Shown here in pieces: positions 1 through 8,211 of a stretch of DNA of 64,000 bases. A program made the position numbers and the translations under genes. Within the stretch, counting starts at the first letter, position 1. Each line of letters begins with the position of its first letter. This DNA is from Flavobacterium cyclinae. Its GTDB lineage: Bacteria > Bacteroidota > Bacteroidia > Flavobacteriales > Flavobacteriaceae. The stretch is from the NCBI RefSeq assembly GCF_021172145.1, contig NZ_CP089095.1, positions 62,001-126,000 on the forward strand. The letters are read 5' to 3'. The notes beneath the pieces are model-generated. The model was not told the DNA's origin and did no database searches. It saw only the letters and a program-made list of their open reading frames with translations.

Positions 1-1
1 G

Positions 2-349
2 GATATTATTGTAACGGTTAAAAAAGGAAAAAGGAAGAATATAATTGATATTTCAAATTTCAAATTAGTTTTCCCAGAAGAAGGTTTATTTATTGCTTAT
101 GAAGTTTTAAAAATTGAAAGCAATAAATATGAATTTAAATATACTGAAAACAAAAGTAAAAAATTAATCAAAAAAATATATTATGCACCTGATTTTGAAT
201 GCAATTTAGTTGAAGAACAAAACACATATCATAATAGATTTGGAAAATGGATTAAGTTACAAAGATGGCATAACAATGAAATAGGCTCAAAAGAAAAATA
301 CAATAATAAAGTTTTTGAACCGGCAATAAATCTTATACTAACAAATTAA
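2..349 (+). CDS. 3' part of a secreted carboxypeptidase-regulatory-like paralogue
   Basis: The reading frame is open from the window edge to a TAA that overlaps the ATG of the next gene (TAATG). Only the C-terminal 115 or so residues are present. They match the same part of the two following genes: a V-x-x-KKGK segment, then FPEEG-FIAYE, and an ending of NLILTN identical to the third copy. The start, the signal peptide and the N-terminal domain lie outside the window. It is therefore the first visible copy of a tandem family of at least three. Function is unknown; the family is inferred from the intact neighbours. Confidence 0.85.
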   Translation, partial: DIIVTVKKGKRKNIIDISNFKLVFPEEGLFIAYEVLKIESNKYEFKYTENKSKKLIKKIYYAPDFECNLVEEQNTYHNRFGKWIKLQRWHNNEIGSKEKYNNKVFEPAINLILTN

Positions 350-1248
350 TGAAATCATTACTCTTTTTCTTTTTAACAATATCCCTTTCCGCACAAATTC
401 GCGGCGTAGTAAAAGACAGTATTTCTAGCGAACCCATTCCGTTTGTGAATATTTGGGTGGAGAATGAAACGATTGGCACTACTTCTGAACCCAACGGTAG
501 TTTTTCATTAGATATAAAAGAAGAAAAAGTCTTAGTTTTTTCGGCATTGGGGTATGAAGTAAAAAAAGCATCTTCAAGGACAGATATAATTTTATTGAAA
601 CCAAAAGTTTTTGAGTTGAAGGAAGTGGTTATTGAACAACCAAAATTTAAGAATGAAATTGAAGTAGGTAACTATGAAACAAGCGGTTTTAGAATTGGAT
701 TAGGAAATATAAATTCTGCGGTTTATTTTAAACCTTATGATGAAATGATAACACATCCATTTTTAAAAGAAATAAAATTTTTAACCAAATCAGATATTGA
801 TAATGCAAAAATTAGAATAAAAATTTTAAGTGTAAATACTGATAATTCTCCTGGAGAAAGCTTAATAGACGAAGAAATTATTGTCTCTGTAAAAAAAGGC
901 AAAAGTAAAAATAAAGTTGATTTAACAGAGTACAGACTTAAGATTCCTTTAGTTGGGTTTTTTATTTCTTTTGAAAAATTACTTATCGAAGATAATAAGC
1001 ATTATAGTGAATATACTTATAAAGATAATCAAGGGAATAAAGTAACACGTAAATCAATGTCAATTGAACCTGAATTATGTTTTATTCCTATTGAACATGA
1101 TATTATTTGGCAATCAACAATAAACGGAAATTGGACAAAATCTAAAAAACACATTTTAAAAAATCCAAAGAGTTATGAAAATTTATTAATGAGAAAATAT
1201 CATGATAAATATTTAGCTCCTTCTATGACTATAACTCTAACCAACTAA
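349..1248 (+). CDS. secreted protein with carboxypeptidase-regulatory-like domain, tandem copy 2
   Basis: The 299-residue product starts with a Sec-type signal peptide of about 15 residues ending in LSAQ. A carboxypeptidase-regulatory-like beta-sandwich follows at about residues 17-85 (IRGVVKD, PFVNIWVENETIGT, then a G-F-SL strand and LGYE), the fold found at the N-terminus of TonB-dependent receptors. Here no plug or barrel follows. The C-terminal 200 residues are a poorly characterised domain shared with the genes on both sides. Start and stop codons overlap those of the neighbours by one base, so the array is probably one translationally coupled operon. A role at the cell surface or in the periplasm is inferred; no enzyme motif is visible. 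Confidence 0.8.
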   Translation: MKSLLFFFLTISLSAQIRGVVKDSISSEPIPFVNIWVENETIGTTSEPNGSFSLDIKEEKVLVFSALGYEVKKASSRTDIILLKPKVFELKEVVIEQPKFKNEIEVGNYETSGFRIGLGNINSAVYFKPYDEMITHPFLKEIKFLTKSDIDNAKIRIKILSVNTDNSPGESLIDEEIIVSVKKGKSKNKVDLTEYRLKIPLVGFFISFEKLLIEDNKHYSEYTYKDNQGNKVTRKSMSIEPELCFIPIEHDIIWQSTINGNWTKSKKHILKNPKSYENLLMRKYHDKYLAPSMTITLTN

Positions 1249-2063
1249 TGAAATATCTCTTCTTTTTTTACTTACTATCTATTTCTCTTACAGCCCAAAT
1301 CCGTGGCGTAGTTAAAGACAGTATTTCTGGCGAACCCATTCCGTTTGTGAATATTTGGGTGGAAAATGAAACGATTGGCACTATGTCAGATGCAGATGGA
1401 ACGTTTTATTTAGAAGCTTCAAACCAAAAAAACATTGTAATTTCAGTATTAGGTTATGAAAGAAAAGTGCTTAAAGGAACCGAAGTATCGGAAGTGTTGT
1501 TAAGACCAATGACGTACGATTTAAGAGAAGTGGTTATATTGAATAAAAAACAGTCGAAACAAATTGAAATTGGTGAAATCAAAGATGCTATTTTTCAATC
1601 TTTTGATAACGGACCTAAAATCGAAGCAAAGTTTTTTCCTTATAAAGCTTCTTATAATAAAACAAAATTTTTAAAAGAAGTAACCATTTTTACAGATAGT
1701 AGAATTGAGGATGCCACTATAAAATTACATTTTTATAGCGTAGACGAAAACGGATTTCCTGGTGAAGAATTACTAACAAAAGACTTTGTTGTAACGCTAA
1801 AAAAAGGAGTTCTCAAACACCGTTATTCTATTTCGCAATTTGATTTGGTTTTTCCCGAAAACGGTATGTTTGTTGCATATGAGAAATTGTTGATAGAAAG
1901 CAATAAAACAGGCAACAAATATCAACCATATGTGCTTTATAATTATGTAGATAGAGATTTCTTTTATACGTATGCTTACGGAAAATGGAGCAAGCAATCA
2001 AGTGAAAATTCAGAAAAAATCAGCGTATATGAACCCTCAATAAACCTGATTTTAACGAACTAA
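1248..2063 (+). CDS. secreted protein with carboxypeptidase-regulatory-like domain, tandem copy 3
   Basis: This 271-residue paralogue of the gene before has the same layout: a signal peptide ending near LTAQ, a regulatory-like beta-sandwich up to about residue 85, and a shared C-terminal domain ending in NLILTN. DNA for the first domain is nearly identical to copy 2 (positions 403-481 against 1305-1383, three mismatches), while the C-terminal half has diverged strongly. This pattern suggests recent duplication or gene conversion of the 5' part. It is the last member of the array and a new promoter follows. Function is unknown. Confidence 0.8.
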   Translation: MKYLFFFYLLSISLTAQIRGVVKDSISGEPIPFVNIWVENETIGTMSDADGTFYLEASNQKNIVISVLGYERKVLKGTEVSEVLLRPMTYDLREVVILNKKQSKQIEIGEIKDAIFQSFDNGPKIEAKFFPYKASYNKTKFLKEVTIFTDSRIEDATIKLHFYSVDENGFPGEELLTKDFVVTLKKGVLKHRYSISQFDLVFPENGMFVAYEKLLIESNKTGNKYQPYVLYNYVDRDFFYTYAYGKWSKQSSENSEKISVYEPSINLILTN

Positions 2064-2085
2064 AATAAAAAACACTACATTTGTA

Positions 2086-2093
2086 GGTTAGAA
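2086..2093 (+). promoter_or_regulatory. -7 box of Bacteroidetes-type promoter for the 2107 gene
   Basis: TACATTTG matches the TAnnTTTG consensus and lies 13 bases before the ATG. No clear TTG is present at -33. The predicted transcript start is only a few bases before the start codon. Confidence 0.5.
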
Positions 2094-2106
2094 AATAAAA
2101 AAATTA

Positions 2107-3798
2107 ATGAAAGACATTAAAAACATTTCGCGTTCTAGAGCGCAAGAGTCCTCAGCAGCTATTGAGCGACTGTACATTACCATGAGACATTTATTCAACA
2201 GAGGTTTCTATAAGCCAATGGGTGTTTCAGGGGAAACCTTAAGAGAAGCATTATTATCGCTTCGACCAGAAATTTACGGTTCTATAGCCGAAGAAAAAGT
2301 AGAACTAAACGGACTTTTATACGTAATTGAACGTTTACCAATTGGAATTGAAGAATGCCGTTACATCAATTTAACTTCAGATGAAGGCTATTCGAATTCG
2401 CATTTTAAAGCAATTGTTCCTCCAAAAAGAAGAAGAAATTGTTACCGTATAGATGACGAACAAATGAATGTGGAAATCACAAGAGGACGTTCGGATATTT
2501 ATGATATTTTGACACATTTAACGTTCATCTTTATCGAATCGCACAAAATTAAAGACCGTGTTTTAATCGATGACGAAGGTTCAGTTTCAAGAGATTGGCA
2601 AAAATTAGAAATAGCGGTAAAACAAACTAAAAAATTAAGTCTAATTGACCGTGAAAAAGCAATTTCTCATGCGGCTAATGTCTTAGGAAGAACGTTTGCA
2701 GAAGTACAAGATATTTACGATGATTTTGCTACTGCCGAAGCTCCAGATCGATTCTTACACGTTGTGTATTGGTTAGGAAAATTAGCTATAGAAGAAGTTG
2801 TTGATAACAATAAAAGAACCATTACTTTTAGTCCCATTTTAAGAGAACGATTAGGTCATCACATTTATGGTGACATTTGGGCAACCACAATTAAAGAAGT
2901 ATTACTTCAAAACGATTTAATTGATAGACCAATTCATATCATTAGTGCCAATATGCACAGTGTGATGAACTCATTATTTGCAGAACCAGTTTTAGGAAAA
3001 AAATACAAAAACACACCTGAATTTCAGATATTTGAGGATTTAAGTAGTTCGGCAAACAAAGAGTTACGCAAGAAAGTGGAAGATTTTGCGTTATCACAAG
3101 GAATGATTTCGTTGCCAGATGCATCAGGAACCAATATCGACGTTCAAATTTTTGATACTGCTAAAATTGATTTCAAGAAAACCATTTTTGCAGATGCAAA
3201 ATTAGCCAAAGAAAAACCGGTTATTATTGTAATGGATTATGCCTTTGGAGAACAAGCTTTTGAGACAATTGATGAGTTATTGAAACCGTATAAAACAGAA
3301 AAGAAAAACAAAATATTCTTGAATCTTGAATCAGTTTCTATTATGGGTAAAGCTGGAATTTTAGAAGGAGGAAAAGGCGATATTATGATTCCGTGCGCAC
3401 ATGTAAACGAAGGAACAGCGGATAATTATCCTTTTGAAAATGAATTAACCAAAGAGATGTTTGAGGGGAACGGAATTCCTGTTTTTGCAGGTCCAATGAT
3501 AACGGTTTTAGGTACATCGCTTCAAAACAGAGATTTATTGAAGTTTTTCCATGAATCAACTTGGCAAGCGATTGGTTTAGAAATGGAAGGCGCGTATTAT
3601 CAAAAAGCGATTCAATCGGCTTCTAAAATTAGAAAAAGTATTAATCCAGATGTAAAAGTAAGATACGCTTATTATGCATCGGATAATCCATTAGAAACAG
3701 GAAGCACTCTAGCATCGGGAGGATTAGGAACAACCGGTGTAAAACCTACGTATTTGATTACGATTAAAATATTAGAACAAATCTTTAACGTAAAATAG
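2107..3798 (+). CDS. DUF6909-like protein with nucleoside phosphorylase/AMP nucleosidase-like C-terminal domain
   Basis: The protein has 563 residues, no signal peptide and no membrane segment, so it is probably cytoplasmic. The first 290 residues are alpha-helical and match nothing I know well. From about residue 370 the chain resembles the PNP/UDP family, and AMP nucleosidase in particular: a Rossmann-like VIIVMDYAFGEQAF start, a PCAHVNEGTADNYPF stretch, the LEMEGAYYQ motif that binds the ribose in this family, and a YYASDNPL segment. From memory this is a Bacteroidota-specific family catalogued as DUF6909; that label is not verified. A nucleoside or nucleotide hydrolase role is inferred only from the C-terminal domain. 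It sits just before the O-antigen locus but has its own promoter. Confidence 0.65.
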   Translation: MKDIKNISRSRAQESSAAIERLYITMRHLFNRGFYKPMGVSGETLREALLSLRPEIYGSIAEEKVELNGLLYVIERLPIGIEECRYINLTSDEGYSNSHFKAIVPPKRRRNCYRIDDEQMNVEITRGRSDIYDILTHLTFIFIESHKIKDRVLIDDEGSVSRDWQKLEIAVKQTKKLSLIDREKAISHAANVLGRTFAEVQDIYDDFATAEAPDRFLHVVYWLGKLAIEEVVDNNKRTITFSPILRERLGHHIYGDIWATTIKEVLLQNDLIDRPIHIISANMHSVMNSLFAEPVLGKKYKNTPEFQIFEDLSSSANKELRKKVEDFALSQGMISLPDASGTNIDVQIFDTAKIDFKKTIFADAKLAKEKPVIIVMDYAFGEQAFETIDELLKPYKTEKKNKIFLNLESVSIMGKAGILEGGKGDIMIPCAHVNEGTADNYPFENELTKEMFEGNGIPVFAGPMITVLGTSLQNRDLLKFFHESTWQAIGLEMEGAYYQKAIQSASKIRKSINPDVKVRYAYYASDNPLETGSTLASGGLGTTGVKPTYLITIKILEQIFNVK

Positions 3799-3804
3799 GC
3801 ATTA

Positions 3805-4758
3805 ATGAGCACAAATTCTCAAGATCAAGAAATCGATTTAGGCCAAATCGGAACTGGAATTAAGAACTTTTTTAATAATAGTTTAAATACCATTTTTGAT
3901 TTTATTTTCTTCATTAAAAAGAAAATCATAATCATAATTATATTGTTTATAGCTGGTGTTGCTGCCGGTGTTGTTCTAGATAGCAGACATAGTTATATTC
4001 AAAAATTGGTTCTAATTCCAAATTTTGGAAGTAATGAATATCTATACAATAAGATAAGTTTATTGGAGTCTAAATTAAAAGAGAAAGATGTTGCTTTTTT
4101 TAAACAAATTGGTATAAAGGATATCGATGAAATTGGTAAAATTGAAATTAAGCCAATCAACGGAATTTATAGTTTTATTAATTCAAAAGACAATGCTTTA
4201 AATTTTGAGTTTATCAAATTAATGGCAGAAGACGGCAATATTGAGAAAATAATTAAGGAGGATATAACGAGTAAAAATTATTATCAACATCAATTAGTAA
4301 TAAATACTTCTAAACCATTTAAAAGAAACGAACTTATTGATCCAATATTAAACTTCCTTCAAGATTCAGAGCATTTTAATAAATTAAAAACTATTTATCA
4401 AAATAACGTAAAAACGAAAATTGAAATTAACAATCAATTAATAAATCAAATTGATGGATTGATACTTTCGTTTTCTGAAAACAAGCCATCGGGTAGTGTT
4501 ACTATTTCTGAAAATAGCGGAATAAACGACATTATTAATAAGAAAGACGAATTAATAAAAGAAAATCAATACAAACTTTTAAATAGTGTTGAATACGATA
4601 AGATTGTAAAAGATCAAAGTATTGTTGCCAACCAAATTAATACTTCAGGATTAAGTAATAAAATGAAATTTATTGTACCTATTTTGTTTGTATTCTTATA
4701 TTTAATAGGGTATTGGTTTATAAAATTATATAAAAATCAAGTAGCAAGAATTAACTAA
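3805..4758 (+). CDS. Wzz-like chain-length determinant / polysaccharide co-polymerase
   Basis: The 317-residue protein has the layout of Wzz-type co-polymerases: a short cytoplasmic N-terminus, one membrane segment at about residues 41-61, a long helical periplasmic part, and a second membrane segment at about residues 287-307 with a short basic tail. Wzz proteins set the chain length of Wzy-made O-antigen. It is the first gene of the polysaccharide locus, six bases after the preceding gene, and overlaps rfbB by one base (TAATG). Sequence similarity to classical Wzz is weak, so the call rests mainly on topology and context. Confidence 0.7.
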   Translation: MSTNSQDQEIDLGQIGTGIKNFFNNSLNTIFDFIFFIKKKIIIIIILFIAGVAAGVVLDSRHSYIQKLVLIPNFGSNEYLYNKISLLESKLKEKDVAFFKQIGIKDIDEIGKIEIKPINGIYSFINSKDNALNFEFIKLMAEDGNIEKIIKEDITSKNYYQHQLVINTSKPFKRNELIDPILNFLQDSEHFNKLKTIYQNNVKTKIEINNQLINQIDGLILSFSENKPSGSVTISENSGINDIINKKDELIKENQYKLLNSVEYDKIVKDQSIVANQINTSGLSNKMKFIVPILFVFLYLIGYWFIKLYKNQVARIN

Positions 4759-5780
4759 TGAAATATATTTTAGTAACTGGCGGTGCCGGATTTATTGGAG
4801 CAAATTTTGTTCCGTATTTTATAGAGAACAATTCAGATTATCATTTAGTAAACTTAGATTTGCTTACCTATGCTGGTAATTTAGAAAATGTATCAGAAGT
4901 AGAAAATCATGCTCGATATACATTTGTTCAAGGTGATATTTGCGATCGAAATTTTGTAGAAGAATTATTTCAAAAATATCAGTTTCACGATGTAATTCAT
5001 TTTGCAGCAGAAAGTCATGTTGATAATTCGATTTCAGGTCCAGAAGCGTTCATTAAAACCAATGTGTTAGGAACGTTTAATTTGTTAGATACAGCAAGAA
5101 AACTTTGGATGTCGGCTCCTAATCAATACAACATTGGATTTGAAAATTCACGCTTTCACCATGTTTCTACTGATGAGGTATATGGAACTTTAGGCGAAAC
5201 GGGTTTGTTTGAAGAAACAACACCATATGCGCCAAATAGCCCATATTCGGCTTCAAAAGCGGGTTCTGATATGATTGTGAGAAGTTATTTTCATACCTAT
5301 GGAATGAACGTTGTAACCACAAATTGCTCTAACAATTATGGTCCAAAACAACATAATGAAAAGTTGATTCCTACTATTATTCGTAAAGCGGTAACTGGAG
5401 AGAATATTCCGATTTATGGCGATGGAAAAAACGTGCGCGATTGGTTATATGTTTTAGATCACTGTAAAGGAATTGAATTGGCTTTCAAAAAAGGAAAAGC
5501 TGGTGAAACGTATAATATTGGTGGCAGAAATGAGAGAAACAATTTATATATTGTTGATAAAGTTTGTTCAATTTTAGACGAAATGAAGCCAAAAGCATCA
5601 GGAAGTTATAAAGAACAAATCACTTTTGTAAAAGACAGACCAGGACACGATTTAAGATACGCCATCGATGCTACAAAAATCGAAACCGAATTAGGTTGGA
5701 AAGCCGATGAAAACTTTGAAACCGGAATTGTAAAAACAATAGAATGGTATTTAAAAAAGTTTAGTGTTAACGAGTTATAG
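4758..5780 (+). CDS. rfbB: dTDP-glucose 4,6-dehydratase
   Basis: This enzyme converts dTDP-D-glucose to dTDP-4-keto-6-deoxy-D-glucose, the shared precursor of dTDP-L-rhamnose and dTDP-Fuc4NAc, both apparently made from this locus. The 340-residue protein is a full-length extended SDR. It has the NAD-binding TGGAGFIG motif at residues 7-14, the STDEVYG segment with the catalytic Asp-Glu pair, and the active-site YSASK. NNYGPKQ and the RDWLYVLDH motif are also typical. The start overlaps the wzz-like stop codon. It is followed by rfbA, rfbC and rfbD in the order BACD. Confidence 0.96.
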   Translation: MKYILVTGGAGFIGANFVPYFIENNSDYHLVNLDLLTYAGNLENVSEVENHARYTFVQGDICDRNFVEELFQKYQFHDVIHFAAESHVDNSISGPEAFIKTNVLGTFNLLDTARKLWMSAPNQYNIGFENSRFHHVSTDEVYGTLGETGLFEETTPYAPNSPYSASKAGSDMIVRSYFHTYGMNVVTTNCSNNYGPKQHNEKLIPTIIRKAVTGENIPIYGDGKNVRDWLYVLDHCKGIELAFKKGKAGETYNIGGRNERNNLYIVDKVCSILDEMKPKASGSYKEQITFVKDRPGHDLRYAIDATKIETELGWKADENFETGIVKTIEWYLKKFSVNEL

Positions 5781-5799
5781 TTTTTTTTCGAAACTATAA
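5777..5799. repeat. inverted repeat in the rfbB-rfbA gap
   Basis: TATAGTTT and AAACTATA form an 8-bp inverted repeat around a 7-base spacer, starting at the rfbB stop codon. AAACTATAAAC occurs again at 5813-5823. This could form a weak hairpin between two operon genes, but no T-tract follows that would make it a convincing terminator. Confidence 0.45.
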
Positions 5800-5831
5800 A
5801 CAATCAACCACAAACTATAAACGCATTAAAA

Positions 5832-6689
5832 ATGAAAGGAATTATATTAGCAGGAGGCTCAGGAACCCGTTTACATCCGTTAACATTAGCGGTGAGCAAA
5901 CAATTGATGCCTATTTATGATAAACCCATGATTTACTATCCATTATCAACTTTGATGTGGGCAGGAATAAACGAAATTTTAATTATTTCTACACCTCACG
6001 ATTTACCATTATTTCGTCAATTGTTAGGCGATGGAAGTAAATTAGGTTGCCGATTTGAATACGCTGTTCAAGAACATCCAAACGGATTAGCTGAAGCTTT
6101 TATCATTGGTAAAGAGTTTGTAGGGAACGACAAAGTAGCTTTGATTCTAGGAGATAATATTTTCTACGGAACTGGTTTAGCAGAATTACTTCAAGCGAAT
6201 AACAATCCAAATGGAGGAATTATTTACGCGTATCATGTACACGATCCAGAGCGTTATGGTGTGGTAGATTTTGATAAGGATGGAAAAGTTTTATCTATAG
6301 AAGAAAAACCAGCCCAACCAAAATCAAACTATGCTGTTCCTGGAATTTATTTCTATGATAATGATGTTTTAGAAATTGCGGCAAACATAAAACCAAGCCA
6401 CAGAGGCGAATTAGAAATTACCGATGTAAATAAAGAATATTTAAATCGAGGCAAATTACAAGTAAGTATTTTAGATAGAGGAACCGCTTGGCTAGACACA
6501 GGAACATTCCAGTCCTTAATGCAAGCTGGTCAATTTGTTGAGGTTATTGAAGAACGTCAAGGATTGAAAATTGGAGCAATTGAAGAAGCCGCTTATAAAA
6601 TGGGCTTCATTGATGCAAATCAGTTAAAAGCATTAGCAGAGCCATTATTAAAAAGTGGCTACGGAAAACATTTGATGAGCCTTATTTAA
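5832..6689 (+). CDS. rfbA: glucose-1-phosphate thymidylyltransferase
   Basis: RfbA joins dTTP and glucose-1-phosphate to give dTDP-glucose, the first step of the dTDP-rhamnose pathway. The 285-residue product is full length. It shows the nucleotide-binding [13 protein letters not shown] loop at residues 6-18, the [18 protein letters not shown] segment, [10 protein letters not shown] with the metal-binding Asp, EEKP, and the WLDTGT motif. All are characteristic of the RmlA short form. It follows rfbB after 51 bases that hold a small inverted repeat. Confidence 0.96.
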   Translation: MKGIILAGGSGTRLHPLTLAVSKQLMPIYDKPMIYYPLSTLMWAGINEILIISTPHDLPLFRQLLGDGSKLGCRFEYAVQEHPNGLAEAFIIGKEFVGNDKVALILGDNIFYGTGLAELLQANNNPNGGIIYAYHVHDPERYGVVDFDKDGKVLSIEEKPAQPKSNYAVPGIYFYDNDVLEIAANIKPSHRGELEITDVNKEYLNRGKLQVSILDRGTAWLDTGTFQSLMQAGQFVEVIEERQGLKIGAIEEAAYKMGFIDANQLKALAEPLLKSGYGKHLMSLI

Positions 6690-6772
6690 TTAGTCAGTTT
6701 GTCAATGTGACAATATGCCAATGAAAAAAATAGACTCATTAACATATTGAAAATTGGCACATTATGTAGAAT
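6690..6772. repeat. degenerate TGACA/GGCACATT-type intergenic repeat
   Basis: The gap between rfbA and rfbC holds GTCAATGTGACAATATGCCA and, further on, ATTGGCACATTA. They are short words related by inversion. The same word family (TTGACACATT, GGCACATT) fills the gap between the two CoA-transferase genes at 63210-63330, which suggests a dispersed low-complexity element rather than a local feature. Confidence 0.5.
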
Positions 6773-7324
6773 ATGAGATTTATAGAAACCCAACTAAAAG
6801 GATGTTTTATCCTAGAACCTAAAATAATCAATGACGAAAGAGGTTACTTCATGGAAAGTTTTAATGCAAAAACATTTCAAGAAGGAATTGGACAAAATGT
6901 AACGTTTGTTCAAGATAACCAATCTTTCTCTACTCGAGGTGTTTTAAGAGGATTACATTATCAATGTGGCGAACACGCCCAAGCCAAGTTAGTTCGTGTT
7001 TTACAAGGTGAAGTTTTAGATGTTGCCGTTGATTTACGTCCTGAATCAGAAACATTTGGTCAATATGAAGCCGTTTTACTTTCGAGTGAAAATCAAAAAC
7101 AGTTTTTTGTACCTAGAGGTTTTGCACACGGATTTTTAGTGCTATCAGAAACGGCAACCTTCTTTTATAAATGTGATAATTTTTACAACAAAGAAAGTGA
7201 AGGAGGATTAATTTATAATGACGAAACCCTGAAAATCAATTGGGATTTTCCTTCTCAAGACTTGATTATTTCAGAAAAAGACCAAGTATTACCTAATCTA
7301 CAAAATGCTAAGAAAGTATGGTAG
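6773..7324 (+). CDS. rfbC: dTDP-4-dehydrorhamnose 3,5-epimerase
   Basis: RfbC epimerises dTDP-4-keto-6-deoxyglucose at C3 and C5. The 183-residue protein is of normal length for this cupin-fold family. The QDNQSFSTRGVLRGLHYQ segment carries the active-site His and the phosphate-binding Arg. LDVAVDLRPESETFG and VPRGFAHGFLVLSE are further signatures. It overlaps the start of rfbD by 7 bases, so the two are probably translated together. Confidence 0.96.
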   Translation: MRFIETQLKGCFILEPKIINDERGYFMESFNAKTFQEGIGQNVTFVQDNQSFSTRGVLRGLHYQCGEHAQAKLVRVLQGEVLDVAVDLRPESETFGQYEAVLLSSENQKQFFVPRGFAHGFLVLSETATFFYKCDNFYNKESEGGLIYNDETLKINWDFPSQDLIISEKDQVLPNLQNAKKVW

Positions 7325-8211
7325 TATTAGTTACAGGAGCCAACGGTCAATTAGGACAATCCATTCAATTTATTGCTCATAAATATCCAAATATTCAGTT
7401 TGTTTATACTGATTATCAAGAAATGGATATTACTAATTTTGAAAATTGCCAATCTGTTTTTGCAGTTCATAAACCACAATTTTGTATTAATACCGCTGCT
7501 TATACCGCAGTTGATAAAGCAGAAAGTGAAGTTGAAAAAGCGCATTTAATTAATGCTGTTGGTCCAGAAAATTTAGCTAAAGTTTGTAAAGAATTCGACA
7601 CTGTTTTACTTCATATTTCTACCGATTTTATTTTTGATGGTACTTCGACTTCGCTCAGTATGACAAATGGGTACAAAGAAACCGACATCCCAAATCCGCA
7701 AAGCGTTTACGGACAAACGAAGTTGGATGGCGAATTAGCAATTCAGAATAATTGGGAAAAATATTTCATCGTAAGAACTTCTTGGGTGTATTCGCAATTT
7801 GCAAATAATTTCATGAAAACCATGTTACGATTAGCTTCGGAGCGTGATACTTTGTCTGTTGTACATGATCAGATTGGAACGCCAACAAATGCAGTAGATT
7901 TAGCTGAGGTTTTGTTGAAAATCATACAGTCTTGTCATGCTGAACTCGTTTCAGTATCACCCAACAACTTCGGAGTTTACAATTTCAGTAACGAAGGGAT
8001 TTGCTCTTGGTATGATTTTGCAAAAGAAATATTTCAACAAAACGCTATTTCAATTAACCTAAATCCTATTCCAACAGAAGCTTATCCAACACCTGCTTCA
8101 AGACCTGCATATAGTGTTTTAGATAAAACAAAAATTAAAAAGGTATTTCACATTGAAATTAAGGAATGGAAGGATAGTTTAAAAGAATGTTTAACACAAC
8201 TGAAAAGATGA
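7318..8211 (+). CDS. rfbD: dTDP-4-dehydrorhamnose reductase
   Basis: RfbD reduces dTDP-4-keto-L-rhamnose to dTDP-L-rhamnose. The 297-residue SDR protein has VTGANGQLG at residues 4-12, STDFIFDG, and the catalytic YGQTK. Two stretches look foreign to the family. TSTSLSMTNG follows the FDG motif, and SCHAELVSVSP interrupts the region before the FSNEG segment. Both are encoded by DNA resembling dispersed GTCAT-CTGA repeats (7642-7666 and 7932-7960) and both keep the frame. Both lie in probable surface loops, so the enzyme is likely still active. The stop overlaps the start of the next gene (ATGA). Confidence 0.95.
   Translation: MVVLVTGANGQLGQSIQFIAHKYPNIQFVYTDYQEMDITNFENCQSVFAVHKPQFCINTAAYTAVDKAESEVEKAHLINAVGPENLAKVCKEFDTVLLHISTDFIFDGTSTSLSMTNGYKETDIPNPQSVYGQTKLDGELAIQNNWEKYFIVRTSWVYSQFANNFMKTMLRLASERDTLSVVHDQIGTPTNAVDLAEVLLKIIQSCHAELVSVSPNNFGVYNFSNEGICSWYDFAKEIFQQNAISINLNPIPTEAYPTPASRPAYSVLDKTKIKKVFHIEIKEWKDSLKECLTQLKR
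7642..7666 (-). repeat. REP-like fragment inside rfbD, minus orientation
   Basis: Read on the minus strand this begins TTGTCATACTGAGCGAAG, a word resembling dispersed repeats common in bacterial genomes. It shares TTGTCAT-CTGA with a second element 270 bases on in the opposite orientation. In the gene frame it encodes TSLSMT. Confidence 0.55.
7932..7960 (+). repeat. REP-like fragment inside rfbD, plus orientation
   Basis: The element begins TTGTCATGCTGAACTCG and is translated in frame as CHAELVSVS. That peptide is familiar as translated dispersed-repeat DNA in several bacterial genomes. The surrounding protein would align to other RfbD enzymes without it. Confidence 0.6.
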
